Assembly: GCA_015143295.1 (NCBI GenBank)
Contig: CM026566.1
Coordinates: 6,807,072-6,871,071, forward strand
Reading direction: 5' to 3'
Origin: Tetracentron sinense
Taxonomy: Eukaryota; Streptophyta; Magnoliopsida; Trochodendrales; Trochodendraceae
Length of the DNA: 64,000 bases
Of the stretch, positions 33,596-45,193 are shown in pieces; position 1 is the first letter of the stretch; each line of letters opens with the position of its first letter. The position numbers and the translations under genes were made by a program. The notes under the pieces were generated by a model. That model had not been told where the DNA came from. It worked only from the letters and a program-made list of their open reading frames with translations, and did no database searches.

Positions 33596-34456
33596 TGTCG
33601 ACACAAAATTTCGTGGATGAAATAATGGAGGATCAAATAACAATTTAATATTAAAAATGGTACACTCTCAAATAACCCTCTGATTAACAGTCAGAGTTTC
33701 AAAAAAATAGATTTGATGACAAGAACAAGGGGTCGATGGACGTGTTCTTCGCTCTTGAAGAAGTTGTGTGACTCTCTTCTCTTTGATAAGAACCGGGCTT
33801 TGGCTTTGACTTGATTTTCTTTGGAGATTGTAGTAGGTTTATCCTTCCTTCCGTGCTTAGCACGTTACCAGTTAGGGAAGTGTTTTTCTCTTTGGAAGAC
33901 TTGCTTTGGCATTGACTAATTCTTCTTTGGAGAGCTTTGGGTCCCTTCTTTGATCTTTTCTTCTCTTCTTGAATCCTTGTCTCTTCTCTGATTTCTCTCT
34001 TGAGGTCTTGTATTGATTGTCTCTGAATCCTTTCTTCCTTGCTTTGAGAGTCTTATTTATAGACTCTTGAGATGGAGATCTTGTGGGTCCCACTTCATTT
34101 GTGGTTTTAAACCCATAAAGACTTTGATGTTGCGGGTCGACCCATTTGGTGGGTTTATGACATCTTCATGGACGGACCCTTTTTAGTGGGTCTTAGGCCC
34201 ATTTTAAATTTGACTTCGGATTTGTGGGCTTTCTCCTTCGTGCCCAAAACTCGAACCGTCGGGGGCCCATTTGATCTTGATCGTGGGCTTTGGGCTTTCT
34301 ACTTCGTGTTCAAACCCGGGCCGCAAGAGACTCATTTCATGCCATTGGGCCAAATGAAATGTGTAGAGCCTTTTTCATGGTCTTAAAGATCTTTTTTCCA
34401 ACTTTACGGACATGTAGGGTCCTTTTTGTAAAGTTGATAATTTTTAGGGTTCTACA
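33596..34456 (+). mobile_element. Solo LTR inserted in the copia RNase H gene
   Basis: An 861-bp unit starts TGTCGACACAAAATTTCG and ends TTAGGGTTCTACA. The flanks GCTGG (33591-33595) and GCCGG (34457-34461) are a 5-bp duplication with one mismatch. The copia RNase H reading resumes on both sides at the same codon region, which proves insertion. A TATA-like box near 34054-34062 suggests plus orientation. Short frames inside (33872-34505) have no homology. Confidence 0.85.
34054..34062 (+). promoter_or_regulatory. Possible TATA box of the solo LTR
   Basis: CTTATTTATAGACTC in the central part of the LTR is placed as LTR promoters usually are. Confidence 0.4.
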
Positions 34457-34461
34457 GCCGG

Positions 34462-34958
34462 CACAGGTGTGTCCCATATCGGTACGTCTACCAATACGCT
34501 CTTAAGCCATTTAGCCTCCTCTCATGCTGACGAGAGAGCAATAAATTTTGATTCCATAGTGGAATGAGTTATACATGTTTGCTTCTTTGATTTTCAGGAG
34601 ATGACTCTTCTTCCTATCTTGAAAATCCAGGTTGACACCGAAGTGGACTCGTCCAGACAGGAGTTCCACGTCGCATCGATATACCCTTCAAGTACAACTT
34701 GAATCTTTCCATAATGTAATCCATATGACGTAGTACCCTTATGGTAACTCATGACTCGCACCAGTGCTTTTCAACGCACATCACTTGGATTACTAGTTTA
34801 TCTACTCAGCATTCCCACTGCCTGGGCAATGTCCGGCCTTGTGCAGTGCATGACATACATGAGACTGCCTATTACTTGAGAAAATTGCAACTGAGAAACA
34901 CTTTTGCCTTGGTTCTTAATCATTTTAAGGCTAGAGTCTACTGGAGTATGCATAAATG
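34462..34958 (-). pseudogene. Copia RT C-terminus and RNase H N-terminal half
   Basis: The minus strand reads HTPVDSSLKMIKNQGKSVSQ, LQFSQVIGSLMYVMHCTRPD and IAQAVGMLSR. After frame changes come GYIDATWNS, DESTSVSTWIFKIGRR, and SWKSKKQTCITHSTMESKFI. All are standard copia RT/RNase H segments in order. Stops and frameshifts are frequent. The homology ends abruptly at about 34958, so the rest of pol and the 5' LTR are missing. Confidence 0.88.
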
Positions 34959-36919
34959 AGGGGGGGAGGCCCTCTATTTATAGGAAAAGGAAATGCCTAT
35001 ATGGCCCCACGTGACACGGGCCATGTGACAGCACATGGGCCGCAAAGATGGGGCGTTGAATCGTTGACCGAAATCCCGTTGTTTCTCCGATTTCTCATGA
35101 ATTGGACCCCTTAACTTCGCGAGATGACGCGTGATGGTGCTGATATGACAGGTGACTGTACTCGGGGTAGTCCGACACTCGTTGCGCGAATTTCGGAGAA
35201 AAATATCGAGTTTTGACAGCAAACACTAAGTCCAGAAGAAAATTGCAAAACCCACAAATTTCTTGGTTTTGGACATTAAACACGTCGCGGTTTCGCGGTT
35301 CGACATGCGATAGGACCGAAACGACTCCCTTAGCTCAATTGAATCTCTTACCAAAATCTCACACCAATTTCTTTATCTATTATTAGATTTGTAAGTCCAT
35401 ATTTTGGTCTTGGCTTATTCCATTATAAAAACATAGTGAGTGTAGTGTCTTGAGCCATTGTCTTCCAGCATCCAAGATTAGTGAAGATGAAGACCGAAGA
35501 AGATCAACTAAAGACATTCCGATCATCACCTTCATTTCACTTCATAGGATGGTAAGTGACCTAGATACCTAGCCTATACCTTAGGTGGATGACCTAGAAA
35601 ATTTTGTTTACCTTAGGTGGTTAATGACTTGCCCTTGGTTGAAGCTTTCGAGTCAAAATAGGCGAAATCGCCTCTCTATCATCAGATGGGTATTTTGGTT
35701 ATTTTTCTTCATCCAAAATTTATGAAACTTTTATGGTAGATTTTAGATGACCTAAAGTAACTATGTTTCAAATTTCAGGTTAATCCGATAAGAATTGAGT
35801 TCGATTAGGGAAAGTGATACCAAATATTTAAGATTACTGATCTTTAATTAGTCCTACTCAATTAGAGGTCATCTTGACCTTAGGATTTTCTTCCGATAAT
35901 CCGGGTCGTTACAGTAGGTTTGAAGAATTGAGAGGCTAGAGACCAAGATGAAAATGAAGATGAAGATGAAGACTTTACATTTAAAGACTTAGTTTAGTTT
36001 TCTTGAACTCATGTAGATGTATGATAATAATTTGAATAATTGTTTTGGCTTGACATTAATGATTAGAATATGTGAACTTAATTTCTAGATATTGTAGTTT
36101 GATTTTATGAGAATGTTAGTTAAAATACGAGACACATTAGAATCAAATTTAATGCGAAAATATTTTAATTTAGTTTTTCTTATCGTAGTAGTATTCTGAA
36201 ATTTCTGTGTCAGTGATAGGAGAATATTTTATCAAATATTCCTCTGTCCTCAGAAAAGTATGACATTTTGTGTGTAAATACTAGACCAATGGGGGAATCA
36301 TCGTGTAAAATTTGAGATTAAAAATTATAACATTTAATATTTTAAAAATATATATTTCTAAACGTGATATTTAAGTAGACAGATTTAGTTAAGAGATGAG
36401 TTGAATTATAAATTATTATTCACCTTAATCTGTAGATAATTTTAATAATTTATTTTTATTTTAAACAAGTATAATCAGTTTTATTTCAAGAACAATTAGT
36501 TTCAGGAAGTTTTGATTTGTATTTTATTTATGGTGAATTATTTGGTATAAGTTGTCGAGTTCGTCATAATCTTCTGTTGCAAGTGAGTTGGTTTGAGGTT
36601 GATATTTTATGAGCAATACCATTGATTCATAATCATAATTTATTTTTAATTAAACTATTGTTAAGCTAGCTTTCTCATAATATAAAATTCGTCATAATTG
36701 GAATTGTATCCCCTTAGAAATGAATTTCTGAATACCAAGCGGTATATCTATAAAGAAAATTGAAGCTTAAAAATCTATCGATAAATAAGGGCAATTTGAT
36801 ATGCATTATTGGTTTTACTATTCATTATTTTTTTCTTATTTTTTTCCTTTTTTCTCATGTTCCAAAGTCTTGGAGTTCAAGACAAGCATGGATCATGGAC
36901 TCCGGGTTTTGGGGCATGA
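34959..36919 (+). repeat. Gypsy LTR-like sequence
   Basis: The block abuts the broken copia RT. It has TATA-like ATTATAAAA at 35423-35431 and two phrases typical of gypsy LTR ends: CCGGGTCGTTACA ending at 35913, and CGGGTTTTGGGGCATGACA ending at 36919. I cannot tell whether this is one LTR or two pieces. Frames at 34974-35283 are not supported. Confidence 0.5.
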
Positions 36920-37670
36920 CATTATTTATTTATTTCTAAAAATAAAATAATAATCTTCATATAAATATATTAAATTTCAACAAAATATGATTTTTTTAAA
37001 ATTTTGAACCAAAATTTTGTGAAATTTCAGTAAGGTGGCGTTTGGTAACTATAAATAATAAGAGCTTATTTGGGTTTTAGAGCTTATTTGGGTATTAGAA
37101 TGTTTGATAACAAGCTTATTAGACCTCTAGAAACTTTAAAAGTAGAGGAAAAACCTCTAAACAAGTAAGTAGCATGGGGTAACTTATTTTTTGGGTGTAA
37201 AACTTTAGAATTTATTTTTAAGAGCTTATTATATGTGAGTAGAGTTTCCATACACACTATAAATATTGAAAAAATATTTAAATTCAATTTTTTTTTAAAA
37301 AAACCCAAAAAAATTTCATTAACAAATCTAAAATTTTCAAAATTTCGATTTGGCTTAGAGGACCGAATCACATAGATAACCAAAATTTCAAACCTTGGTC
37401 ATAATTAGACATGGATTCAATACTTGAGAGAAGACACTTTACATTTCATCCGGGCTAATGCTTTTTTCCAAGATCCCGATTGAAAAGCAGTTCTTTATCC
37501 TTCTTCAGTCATTTCCAGAGTAACCCAAAATTGGACTTTCTCAATAATCTTGTCAAAACAGACTCCTGAAAATGGTTTCAATTGTAGCTTTGAGATGAGA
37601 GAGATCATATGTCCAAGATCCATCCTCAATTTTAAGCCCAAAAGAGGTTCGTGTTTTAGATGAAGGGTAA
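36920..37670. other. AT-rich unassigned stretch
   Basis: AT-rich, with a GGCGTTTGGTAAC word near 37035 that often marks MITE ends. No partner end was found. Confidence 0.35.
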
Positions 37671-37679
37671 TTGATAGAA

Positions 37680-39013
37680 GGGTAAATTACACTCACCTCC
37701 CTTGAGGTTTGGTGAAATTTTAGAAACCTTCCTTCTAGTTTCAAAAATTACACTGCGCTCCCCTCAACTTTGATTGTCTAAGACCCCCTTCCCACAAGTT
37801 TATCGTTACTTTATGGATGAACTTTGATGATGTCATCATTTAAACATTTTAAAATATCTAAATTACCCTTTTTTAACACAAGGTTTGTTAATTCAATAAA
37901 ATAAATGATAATTGGTTTCTAACAAGGTTAATAATATCAACTTAAGATTAATATATATTTCCAAAATCAAGTATATATATATATTTTTAAAAACCAATGT
38001 TAGATAGATGAACTCTAGGGGTGAGTGAATCTTAACCATAGTTAATTAATATTAAAAGGGACACATGACGACTTATAAAGATCATTTAACTGTGGTTAAA
38101 CATAATTAACCTAAGGTTAATATTTTTATTTTTTTCTTAAAAGCAAGGTTAGATTGATTAATCCTAGGGGTGAGTGAATCTTAAGCACAATTAGTGGGTG
38201 TTAAAGGGGACACGTGGCGGTTTGTAGAACCCCCTTTAATTGTGGTTAAACATTATCAACCTAAGGTTTTTTTTTTCCCTAAAAATCAAGGTTAAATGGA
38301 TGAATTCTAGGGGTGAGTTTTAACCATAGTTAATGGGTGTTAAAGGGGACACGTGACGGCTTGTAGAACTCCCTTTAATTGTGGTTAAACATAAGCAACC
38401 GAAAGTTTTTTTTTCTAAAAACCAAGGTCTTATGGATAAACCCTAGGGGTGAGTGAGTTTTAACCATAGTTAGTGGGTGTTAAAAGGGACAAGTGGCACC
38501 TTATAGAGATTCTTTAAATGTGGTTAAACATAATTAACTAAGATTAATATTTTTTATTTTATTTTCTTATAACCAAGGTTAGATTAATGAATCCTAAGGA
38601 TGAGTGAATCTTAACCACGGTTAGTGGGTGTTAACAGAGACACATGGTGGCTTGTAGAGCCCTTTTTAATTGCGGTTAAGCATAACCAACCTAAGGTTAT
38701 TTTTTTCCTAAAACTAAGGTTAGATGGATAAATCCTAGGGGTGAGTAAATCTTAATCATAGTTAGTGGCTATTAAAAGGACACGTGGCGGCTTGAGAGTT
38801 TATGTTTTTTTATTGGTTGAGCTTTCAAACGGTAAAGACTTGTTTCCTCCATCAAGTAATAGGGATAAAATGGGAAAGTGATAACTTTAATTACCAGTGT
38901 TAATATTAAGAGCCTGACAAGGGAGAAGAGTGTAACTTCTGAAACTAGTGGGGGAGGTTTTTGAAATTTCACCAAACCTCAAGAGAGGTGGGAGAGGTGA
39001 GTGTAATTTACCC
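37680..39013. mobile_element. Second MULE-type element, exact 9-bp target duplication
   Basis: Both ends carry inverted repeats of about 75 bases: the left starts GGGTAAATTACACTCACCTC and the complement of the right starts with the same 20 bases. The flanks are exact copies of TTGATAGAA (37671-37679 and 39014-39022). The centre consists of tandem repeats (next entry). There is no transposase. TIR length and 9-bp duplication place it with Mutator-like elements. Confidence 0.92.
38005..38800. repeat. Six-copy tandem repeat of ~137-152 bp in the MULE
   Basis: Units begin near 38010, 38160, 38303, 38440, 38592 and 38732. Each has CTAGGGGTGAGTGAATCTTA, then TTAGTGGGTGTTAAAGGGGA, CACGTGGCGGCTTGTAGA, and a TGGTTAAACATAA-poly-T stretch. 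Copies are diverged. The same core words recur in the fold-back elements at 39.1-41.0 kb. Confidence 0.9.
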
Positions 39014-39169
39014 TTGATAGAAATATTAAAATGAATTATTATGGTACTTTAATTCTTATGAGAAGATTTTCCTATAAAATAAGATAGGTCTTGAATTAGA
39101 TGGTATAAACACAGGTCAGCTATATTTGTCTAGGAAAACAATGTTAGTCACACTAATTATCTCACGAAG

Positions 39170-39760
39170 CCCTCTAACTGTCCTTTTAACTTTGTTAAAA
39201 TTTTTGAATGCTTAGATTTAATATTTTATTTTCTAAAAATCAAGTTAGATTGTTCATCCCTCCGGCTTAGGAAATCTTAACAACAGTTAACTAGGGTTAA
39301 AAGTGACACATGTTGACCTATGGGTGTCATTGAAACTCTCCCACGTTCAATGGTAATTGACTTAGATACCAACTATTTTTTTTATCACATCGAAATTTTA
39401 TGATGACAACAGATTTCCTCTAGTAGAGGCAAGCCTCTTGGCATGATGCGTAATGGTGATTCACCAAAGAGGTAATAGCATGCAACTCGCACGTTCCGTT
39501 GCGCAGTACGTGTACACCACCCTAGCTCATCATGTGTTCTCATTACACCTGTTAATTGTGGTTAAGGTTTACTCATCTCTACGGTTAAATAATCTAACCT
39601 TAATATTTAGAAAAAATCAACTTTGGTTATGATTCACTTATTCCTATGGTTAATTTTTTAAAGATTAAAAAAAAAAAACTAAGGTTAGTTTATTTAACCC
39701 TAAGAGTGGGTGAATCTTAACCACATTTAATTAGTGTCAAAGGTAACACGTGGCAAGCTG
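39170..39760. repeat. Fold-back element sharing the GTGTCAAAGGnnACACGTGG core
   Basis: A left arm near 39530-39600 (ACACCTGTTAATTGTGGTTAAG through GGTTAAATAATCTAACC) pairs with 39685-39745 (GGTTAGTTTATTTAACC through AACCACATTTAATTAGTGTC). A further partial relative precedes it at 39170-39330. Ends are not defined. Confidence 0.55.
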
Positions 39761-39917
39761 GGAAGCAGGGGAGGAGCCGGGGGCAGGCCGAGCACCCGAG
39801 AAAACCCGGCTCGTGTGCAGCCCGGTTGTAGCTCAGAAGGCTAAAGCAATATGCTATTTGTCACCTCAATTTAAAATTCAAAAGAAATTGCTTTTTCCCA
39901 AATGGCATCATTTAAAT

Positions 39918-40283
39918 ATGGAGTCAAATCCTCTACAGTGATAACCGGATTTGGCTAATCGGGTTATCACCCCTAGAGGTTGCCATGTGTCTCCTTTGAC
40001 ACCCCTTAACCGTGGGTAAGATTCACCCACCCCTAGGGTTCACCCACTTATCCTTGTTTTTTTTTTCTTAAATATTAATTCTTTTTTTTAAATTAAAAAA
40101 CTGTTTTTAGAGTTTTTTTAATATTAAAAACAGTTTTTTAAATTTTAAAAGATAATTAATATTAAAAAAAAAACCAAAGATGGGTGGGTGAACCTTACCC
40201 ACGATTAAGGGGTGTGAAAGGAGACACGTGGCGACCTCTAGGGGTGATAACCGGATTTGCCGTAGATGATTTGGCTCCAATAG
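39918..40283. mobile_element. Fold-back element 2
   Basis: Left arm 39918-40080 and right arm 40141-40283 are long inverted repeats. Matching blocks are GGAGTCAAATC / GGAGCCAAATC, GGTTATCACCCCTAGAGG, and GTGTCTCCTTTGACACCCC against its right-hand complement. A poly-T/poly-A centre joins them. Weaker inverted similarity continues outward to about 39800 and 40320. No coding capacity. Confidence 0.75.
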
Positions 40284-40506
40284 CATGCCTTTTGTAGCCC
40301 TATCCACACGAGTCCTCCTCGCGTCCAACTGCGATTGAACACAAGAGTTTAATCACACTCACAGAATCCCTAAACCTTGGTTAGGAAATTTTAACTCTAA
40401 GCTTATATTTTTTTTTAAAAACGAAGGTTAGATTGTGAACCTTAAAGGGTTAGTAAATCTTAACCATAGTTTAAGGGATTAAAAGGAAAACATGTTAACA
40501 CGCGAG

Positions 40507-41016
40507 GGCAACGGATAACCTCTGGCAGATGCCCAAAAATTACTCTCAGGCATCGCCTCTTTGAATGACGCGTGGGAAGCACTTAACTAAAGAGGTAATA
40601 TTATTTATGCACATGTATCGCCCTATACGGTACATGCACACCTCCCAAATCACCACGTGTACTATTTGACACCCATTAACTTTGATTAAGATTCACTCAT
40701 CTTAGGCTTAAATATTTATAAAAACTATTAAAAATAATTTAACCTTATGATTTACTCTTTCATGTGGTTACTTTTAATTTTTTTTTTTTCTAAACCAAGG
40801 TTATATTATTTAACCATAGGGATGAATGAATCTTATTCACAATTAATGAGTGTCAAATAGTACACGTAATAATTTGGGAGGTGTGCATATACCGTATATG
40901 AGATACATGCGCACACGCACGGTATCACCTCTTTGGTTAAATGCTTCCCATGCGTCATTCAAAGAAGTGATGCCCGCAAGTAATTTTCATGCAACTGCTA
41001 GAGGTAATCCGTTGGC
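40507..41016. mobile_element. Fold-back element 3, arms over 200 bp
   Basis: The left arm (40507-40738) begins GCAACGGATAACCTCT. The right arm (40795-41016) ends AGAGGTAATCCGTTGGC. In between, blocks such as TTTGAATGACGCGTGGGAAG, AGAGGTAAT and GCACACCTCCCAAAT are mirrored. The two frames at 40850-41174 are chance reads. Confidence 0.8.
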
Positions 41017-41190
41017 TCCTGTGGGTGCAAGTGAGCTCTCTCAGTGTTCAATCGCAATTGGATATGATCCCAACTCTTTCCACACTCTATGTCTGTCACG
41101 CTCCAAAATCTCACCTAGTAGTTAGGAGAGACTTTGTGCGTGACTATTTTATCATATCAAACCATCCTTTATAAAATACACAAGATATGA

Positions 41191-43110
41191 TGTAAGCACT
41201 CAATTTTTACACACCTTAATCATGGTTAAATATTTTAACCATGGTTAAATTACCCTAACCCTACGTCAAACCCTAATCAATCCCAGGTGAAACCCTAGTC
41301 AAACCCTAGGCCTAACCCTAGAACAAACCCTGACCCTAGGTAAAACCCTAGCCTAATCCTAAGTAAACCATGGTCAAACCCTAGCCGAACCCTAGGTAAA
41401 CCCTAGTCTAACCTTAGGCTTAATCCTAGAACAAACTCAAATCCCAGGTAAAACCCTAGGTAAACCCTGGTCAAAGTAAACCCTAGCAAACCTAGGCCTA
41501 ACCCTAGGTAAACCCTAAACTCTAGGGCCCAAGAACCCCAAAAACCAGAGCAAAACCATTCTGTGGGCCCAAGCATGGGCCCATACGCTTTTAGACCAGT
41601 TGCAGTGGAGCCCATCTGATGGATTTTGAAAATTCAGGATATGGCAGTAATAACTTTACCGACATTTCCAGTTACAGTAAAATGAACAGTAGATCAGGCC
41701 AAGTGTGTGAGGGTTTACCATTTTTTATCAAAAAAGTCAGAATGACGGTAGAATTTCTACCGCCATTATTGGATTTCTACAAATTCGCAGTTGGCACCCC
41801 CTCTGGCCACTCCTGCTCTACCCCCTCAGTGTCTAGCACGCCTCCCTTAATCCCCAGACTACCCCAAGGTCACCCTAAGCCTATAAATAGCACCCCCTTT
41901 CAAGTTTGATCCTCATTCCAAAACCGCCCTAAAACCACTCTGCTAAAAATCGGCCAGCCTTCATTCCAGTCAATTCCAACCTTTGTTCTCCATCAGGGAA
42001 GACCCCCTGGCTATCCAGGGAGATACCAGGCCACCCCACCACCACCACCGTGTGAACCAGACCAATCGGGTAGGGATCCCCCACCACTGTTTATTTCTAT
42101 AATATCCATTATAAGGCCCCTAGTCCTATTCTAGGGGCCATGACTAGGGACCATTTCTTTATGTTATATTGCTGTTTAGCCTAAGGATAGGGGTCTCCCT
42201 ACCTCTTCGTTGGTATGGGGGAACTCACTTGAAGGTTTAACCTTGGCATCAATACCCTTATCGTGCATGGAACCTCCCTATAGTTTCTGGGGGACCCTCA
42301 ATCCATGAGGGATCCCCTAGCAAACCCCTAGTGCAACCTCCAGAAAGGAAACATGAGATTCTAGAAAATGCCAGGAATGACGGTAATCTTAGTAATGCCA
42401 TTCCTGAACTTTCTGTTTATAGTAGCATTACATCCCTTTGGGTGGGGCCCTGGTCAATTCCAGGGACATGGTTAGGTCCTCCTACCTCTTAGCTATCTAC
42501 CCTAATTCTTTCCGGGTTACCCTAATTCCGGGTTACCCTAATTCTTTAGGAAACTATTAAGTTTGAATTAAAACCCAAATTTGGAAATTAATTAATCTGC
42601 CTAATTAACTGAATGTTGTGTGCAACCCCTTAAAGGCAGCCACCTTCCAAAAATAATTCCCAATCACGTGACCTATATTTTATTGTGAACTAACTTGTGC
42701 GCAGGGAAGGAGTGTGAGTAGAGAGTACTAGCTTGGAGTGGGCCCAAGCCCATTACCCCTCCCTACCTCACGGAGGCGACCCCGTGGCATAGCCCACGGG
42801 TAGGTACGTGTTCTATACCTCGCTTGAAAGCAATCCGGGTGTTGATTGAGCATCTAGGTGGTGATTGTTTATTTGCTTTTGTACAACTTTTTCGAACTGC
42901 GTGGATGGCCGAAAAATACATTAATTAAAGAGCAAACCCAGCTCTACTTGAAACTGGTGGGATTTCATCACCCACCTCATCACTCCAGCTGTGTGAACCC
43001 GAAAGCAATTTAATAAAATAAACCAAGATTTAGAGCCAAATTTAGCTCGGTGTTCATAGGACCATCACAAAATCAGTGAATCCTTCATTTTTGAGTCGAA
43101 TAAGACTACG
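41191..43110 (+). repeat. LTR-like block, related in inverted orientation to 58.0-58.76 kb
   Basis: It may begin TGTAAGCACTCAATTTTTAC at 41191. A stretch of about 480 bases (42045-42525) is closely matched by the complement of 58280-58755, including CCTAAGGATAGGGGTC and CTGGTCAATTCCAGGGACAT. Three ATGGCGGTA...TACCGCCAT palindromes occur (near 41641, 41742, 42377). Position just before the Athila leader suggests an LTR, but it does not match the Athila 3' LTR. Frames at 41403-41909 are not supported. Confidence 0.5.
41240..41525 (+). repeat. Irregular AAACCCTAG-rich tract
   Basis: About fifteen CCCTA words occur in contexts such as AAACCCTAGGT and AAACCCTAGTC at uneven spacing. It resembles telomere sequence in wording, but the spacing is not a 7-bp array. 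It forms the left part of the LTR-like block that follows. Confidence 0.75.
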
Positions 43111-43744
43111 AGCGCAGGTCCCTATTTCCTAACATACCCACAGGTCCCTACTACTTTAGTACACTGAGCTCTTAAGTGGCCTCCTCAAAATCTTGTTGGT
43201 TAACTGTGCTTGTTGACTTAGGAACACAATCTAGCCCAAGTTATTCTTTTGGGAATACACTTGTCAAACTGCTTGACTGATCCGGCTAGTCTGGGACGTA
43301 CTTAAGCTTGCCATTGTGCGACACGTCTGTCTAGGCTACGGATTCTCTTGTAGTTAACTCGTGTTAGTACTAGAAGGTTAGCTTACAAGTGAAACCTTTG
43401 TGAGAACCCTAGAGTGCAAGTCAGTCCAGCGGATTAAACAAGATAAAATCAGTGGTCCCGCCCACTGTCATAATCTACTTGCCCACACAGATAAAAATAT
43501 AAAGCCCAGAAAACTGTTGATTGCTTAGCTTTGGCTTAGGGTTATCTTTGTGTTTTGTGCGCATCATATAGATTCACTCAGGTTAGTGTCTCCTTTGGTA
43601 ATTTTTTGCCAGCTCTAGGGTGTATTTTTCAAGTATATGCCCTGTTGGGTCCGATCCAACAAGCGATTGATTCGATCTGAGAATCATTCAATTCTCCTAG
43701 AATCATTTACAGAGTCTTCCCCTCCCTCCTCCCTTCAAATTCCC
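43111..43744 (+). other. Athila leader region
   Basis: Non-coding sequence before gag. I did not find a convincing primer-binding site or 5' LTR end, so the element's 5' border is unresolved. Confidence 0.45.
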
Positions 43745-45193
43745 ATGGAAGCAGAAAGGCCCCTCATTGAGACCTATGCACCCATTTATGCTAATCCTCC
43801 TAATTGTATTGTACTTCCACCAACGGACGCGGCTCAATTTGAAATCAGACCGCATACAGTACAAATGCTACCTACCTTCCATGGTCTTGCTAGAGAAGAT
43901 CCATACACTCATTTACGGCAATTCCTAAATATCTGCACATTGTTTAAAAATCAGTACCTCAATGAAGAAAATGTCAGATTAAGGGTCTTCCCATTCTCTC
44001 TGAAAGATAAAGCATCTGCTTGGCTTTACTCTCTTCCTGCTGACTCGATTACAACTTGGGCCGAGTTAGTTGCTAAATTCATGTCCAAATTCTATCCGAT
44101 GTCTAGGACAAATGAAATGAAACAATTCATTCAAGACTTCCGACAGAAGTCTGATGAAAAATTCTATGAAGCATAGGATAGATTTCAGGATTTTCAAACC
44201 AAATGTCCCCATCATAACTTTGACAAGGGTAGCTTTGTTAACTTTTTCTATAAAGGACTTACTGATAAGTCCCAGAACATGCTGGAATCTATGTGTCAAG
44301 GAAAATTCATGCACAAGACTCCTACAGAAGCCTACTTATTCCTCATGGAATTAGGAGAAAACTCCCAGCATTGGACGACTAATTCTAAATTTAGTCGAAC
44401 TACTCTACCCTCCAGGACTTCCACGGGACATGAGGTTAAAAGTGATCCAGAATTGAAATCCCTGCTCCTGGAACTCACAAAATCTGTTTCAGCCTTAGCC
44501 GTATCGGTTCAGAAGCCAATACCTTCCAATACTGTCATGCATGTGGGTCAGGATAACCCAATCATGCATTGTGATTTATGTCTGCAGAATACTCATTCCA
44601 CTTCTACATGTCCTTTAAATGAAGGATGTGCCCCACAAATCCAAGAAGAGGTCTGTAACTTCAGTACCTTTAAACCTCCCACTCCAAATTCCTATAGCCA
44701 TACTTACCATCCGGATATTAGGAATCATCCAAATTTTTCTTGGAAGCAACAGTCTGCCCCACAGCAGCGACCGCAACAGGGCACTTATCCTCCAGGGTTT
44801 CACCAACCAAATAGGCCATATAATGGACAGTACTCGCCACAACAGTACCACCAGTATCAGCAACCTCACCAGAATTCTTATTATGGACAGCAGAGAGCCC
44901 CTCCACATCTGCAAAATCAGCAGTTAGTCCCAGTTGCTCCCCAATCCTATCATTACTCTGCCCCTCTGAGCTCTAATAGAGAGTTGGTGCCACAGCTTCC
45001 CTTAGCTGCACCTAAACCTGGTTTAGAAGACCTTCTCTCTCAGTTTATAACACGGCAAGAACAATCTTACCAGCGTCTAGAGCACCGGCTAGGTCAATTA
45101 GAAGCCAAGAGAGAGAAGGGCAAATTCCCTAACCAACCTCTTGCCAATCCAAAGGGAAATGCCAAGGAGGTAGTTTATGAAGTCGGTTCGTAA
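43745..45193 (+). pseudogene. Athila gag, one in-frame stop
   Basis: The likely start is ATG at 43745 (MEAERPLIETYAPIYANPP); the upstream in-frame ATG at 43637 is less Gag-like. Capsid-type gag blocks are FHGLAREDPYTHLRQFLNIC, RLRVFPFSLKDKASAWLYSL and WAELVAKFMSKFYP. The only break is a TAG at 44174-44176, in the segment normally reading EAWDRF, a single-base Trp-to-stop change; the frame then continues to 45193. A CCHC zinc knuckle (C-x2-C-x4-H-x4-C) lies at about 44570-44611. The C-terminal third is Gln/Pro/Tyr-rich. Gag would package the RNA. Confidence 0.9.

Noticed and set aside
37084..37383. 99-codon minus-strand frame
   Set aside because: AT-rich Asn/Lys/Phe-rich read with no motif.
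40850..41174. Two overlapping plus-strand frames
   Set aside because: They lie in the right arm of a fold-back element and have no homology.
41240..41525. True interstitial telomere array
   Set aside because: Spacing is irregular and words vary; it belongs to a dispersed LTR-like block.
44615..44914. Frames on the other strand and other frames over Athila gag
   Set aside because: Shadows of the Gln/Pro-rich gag C-terminus.
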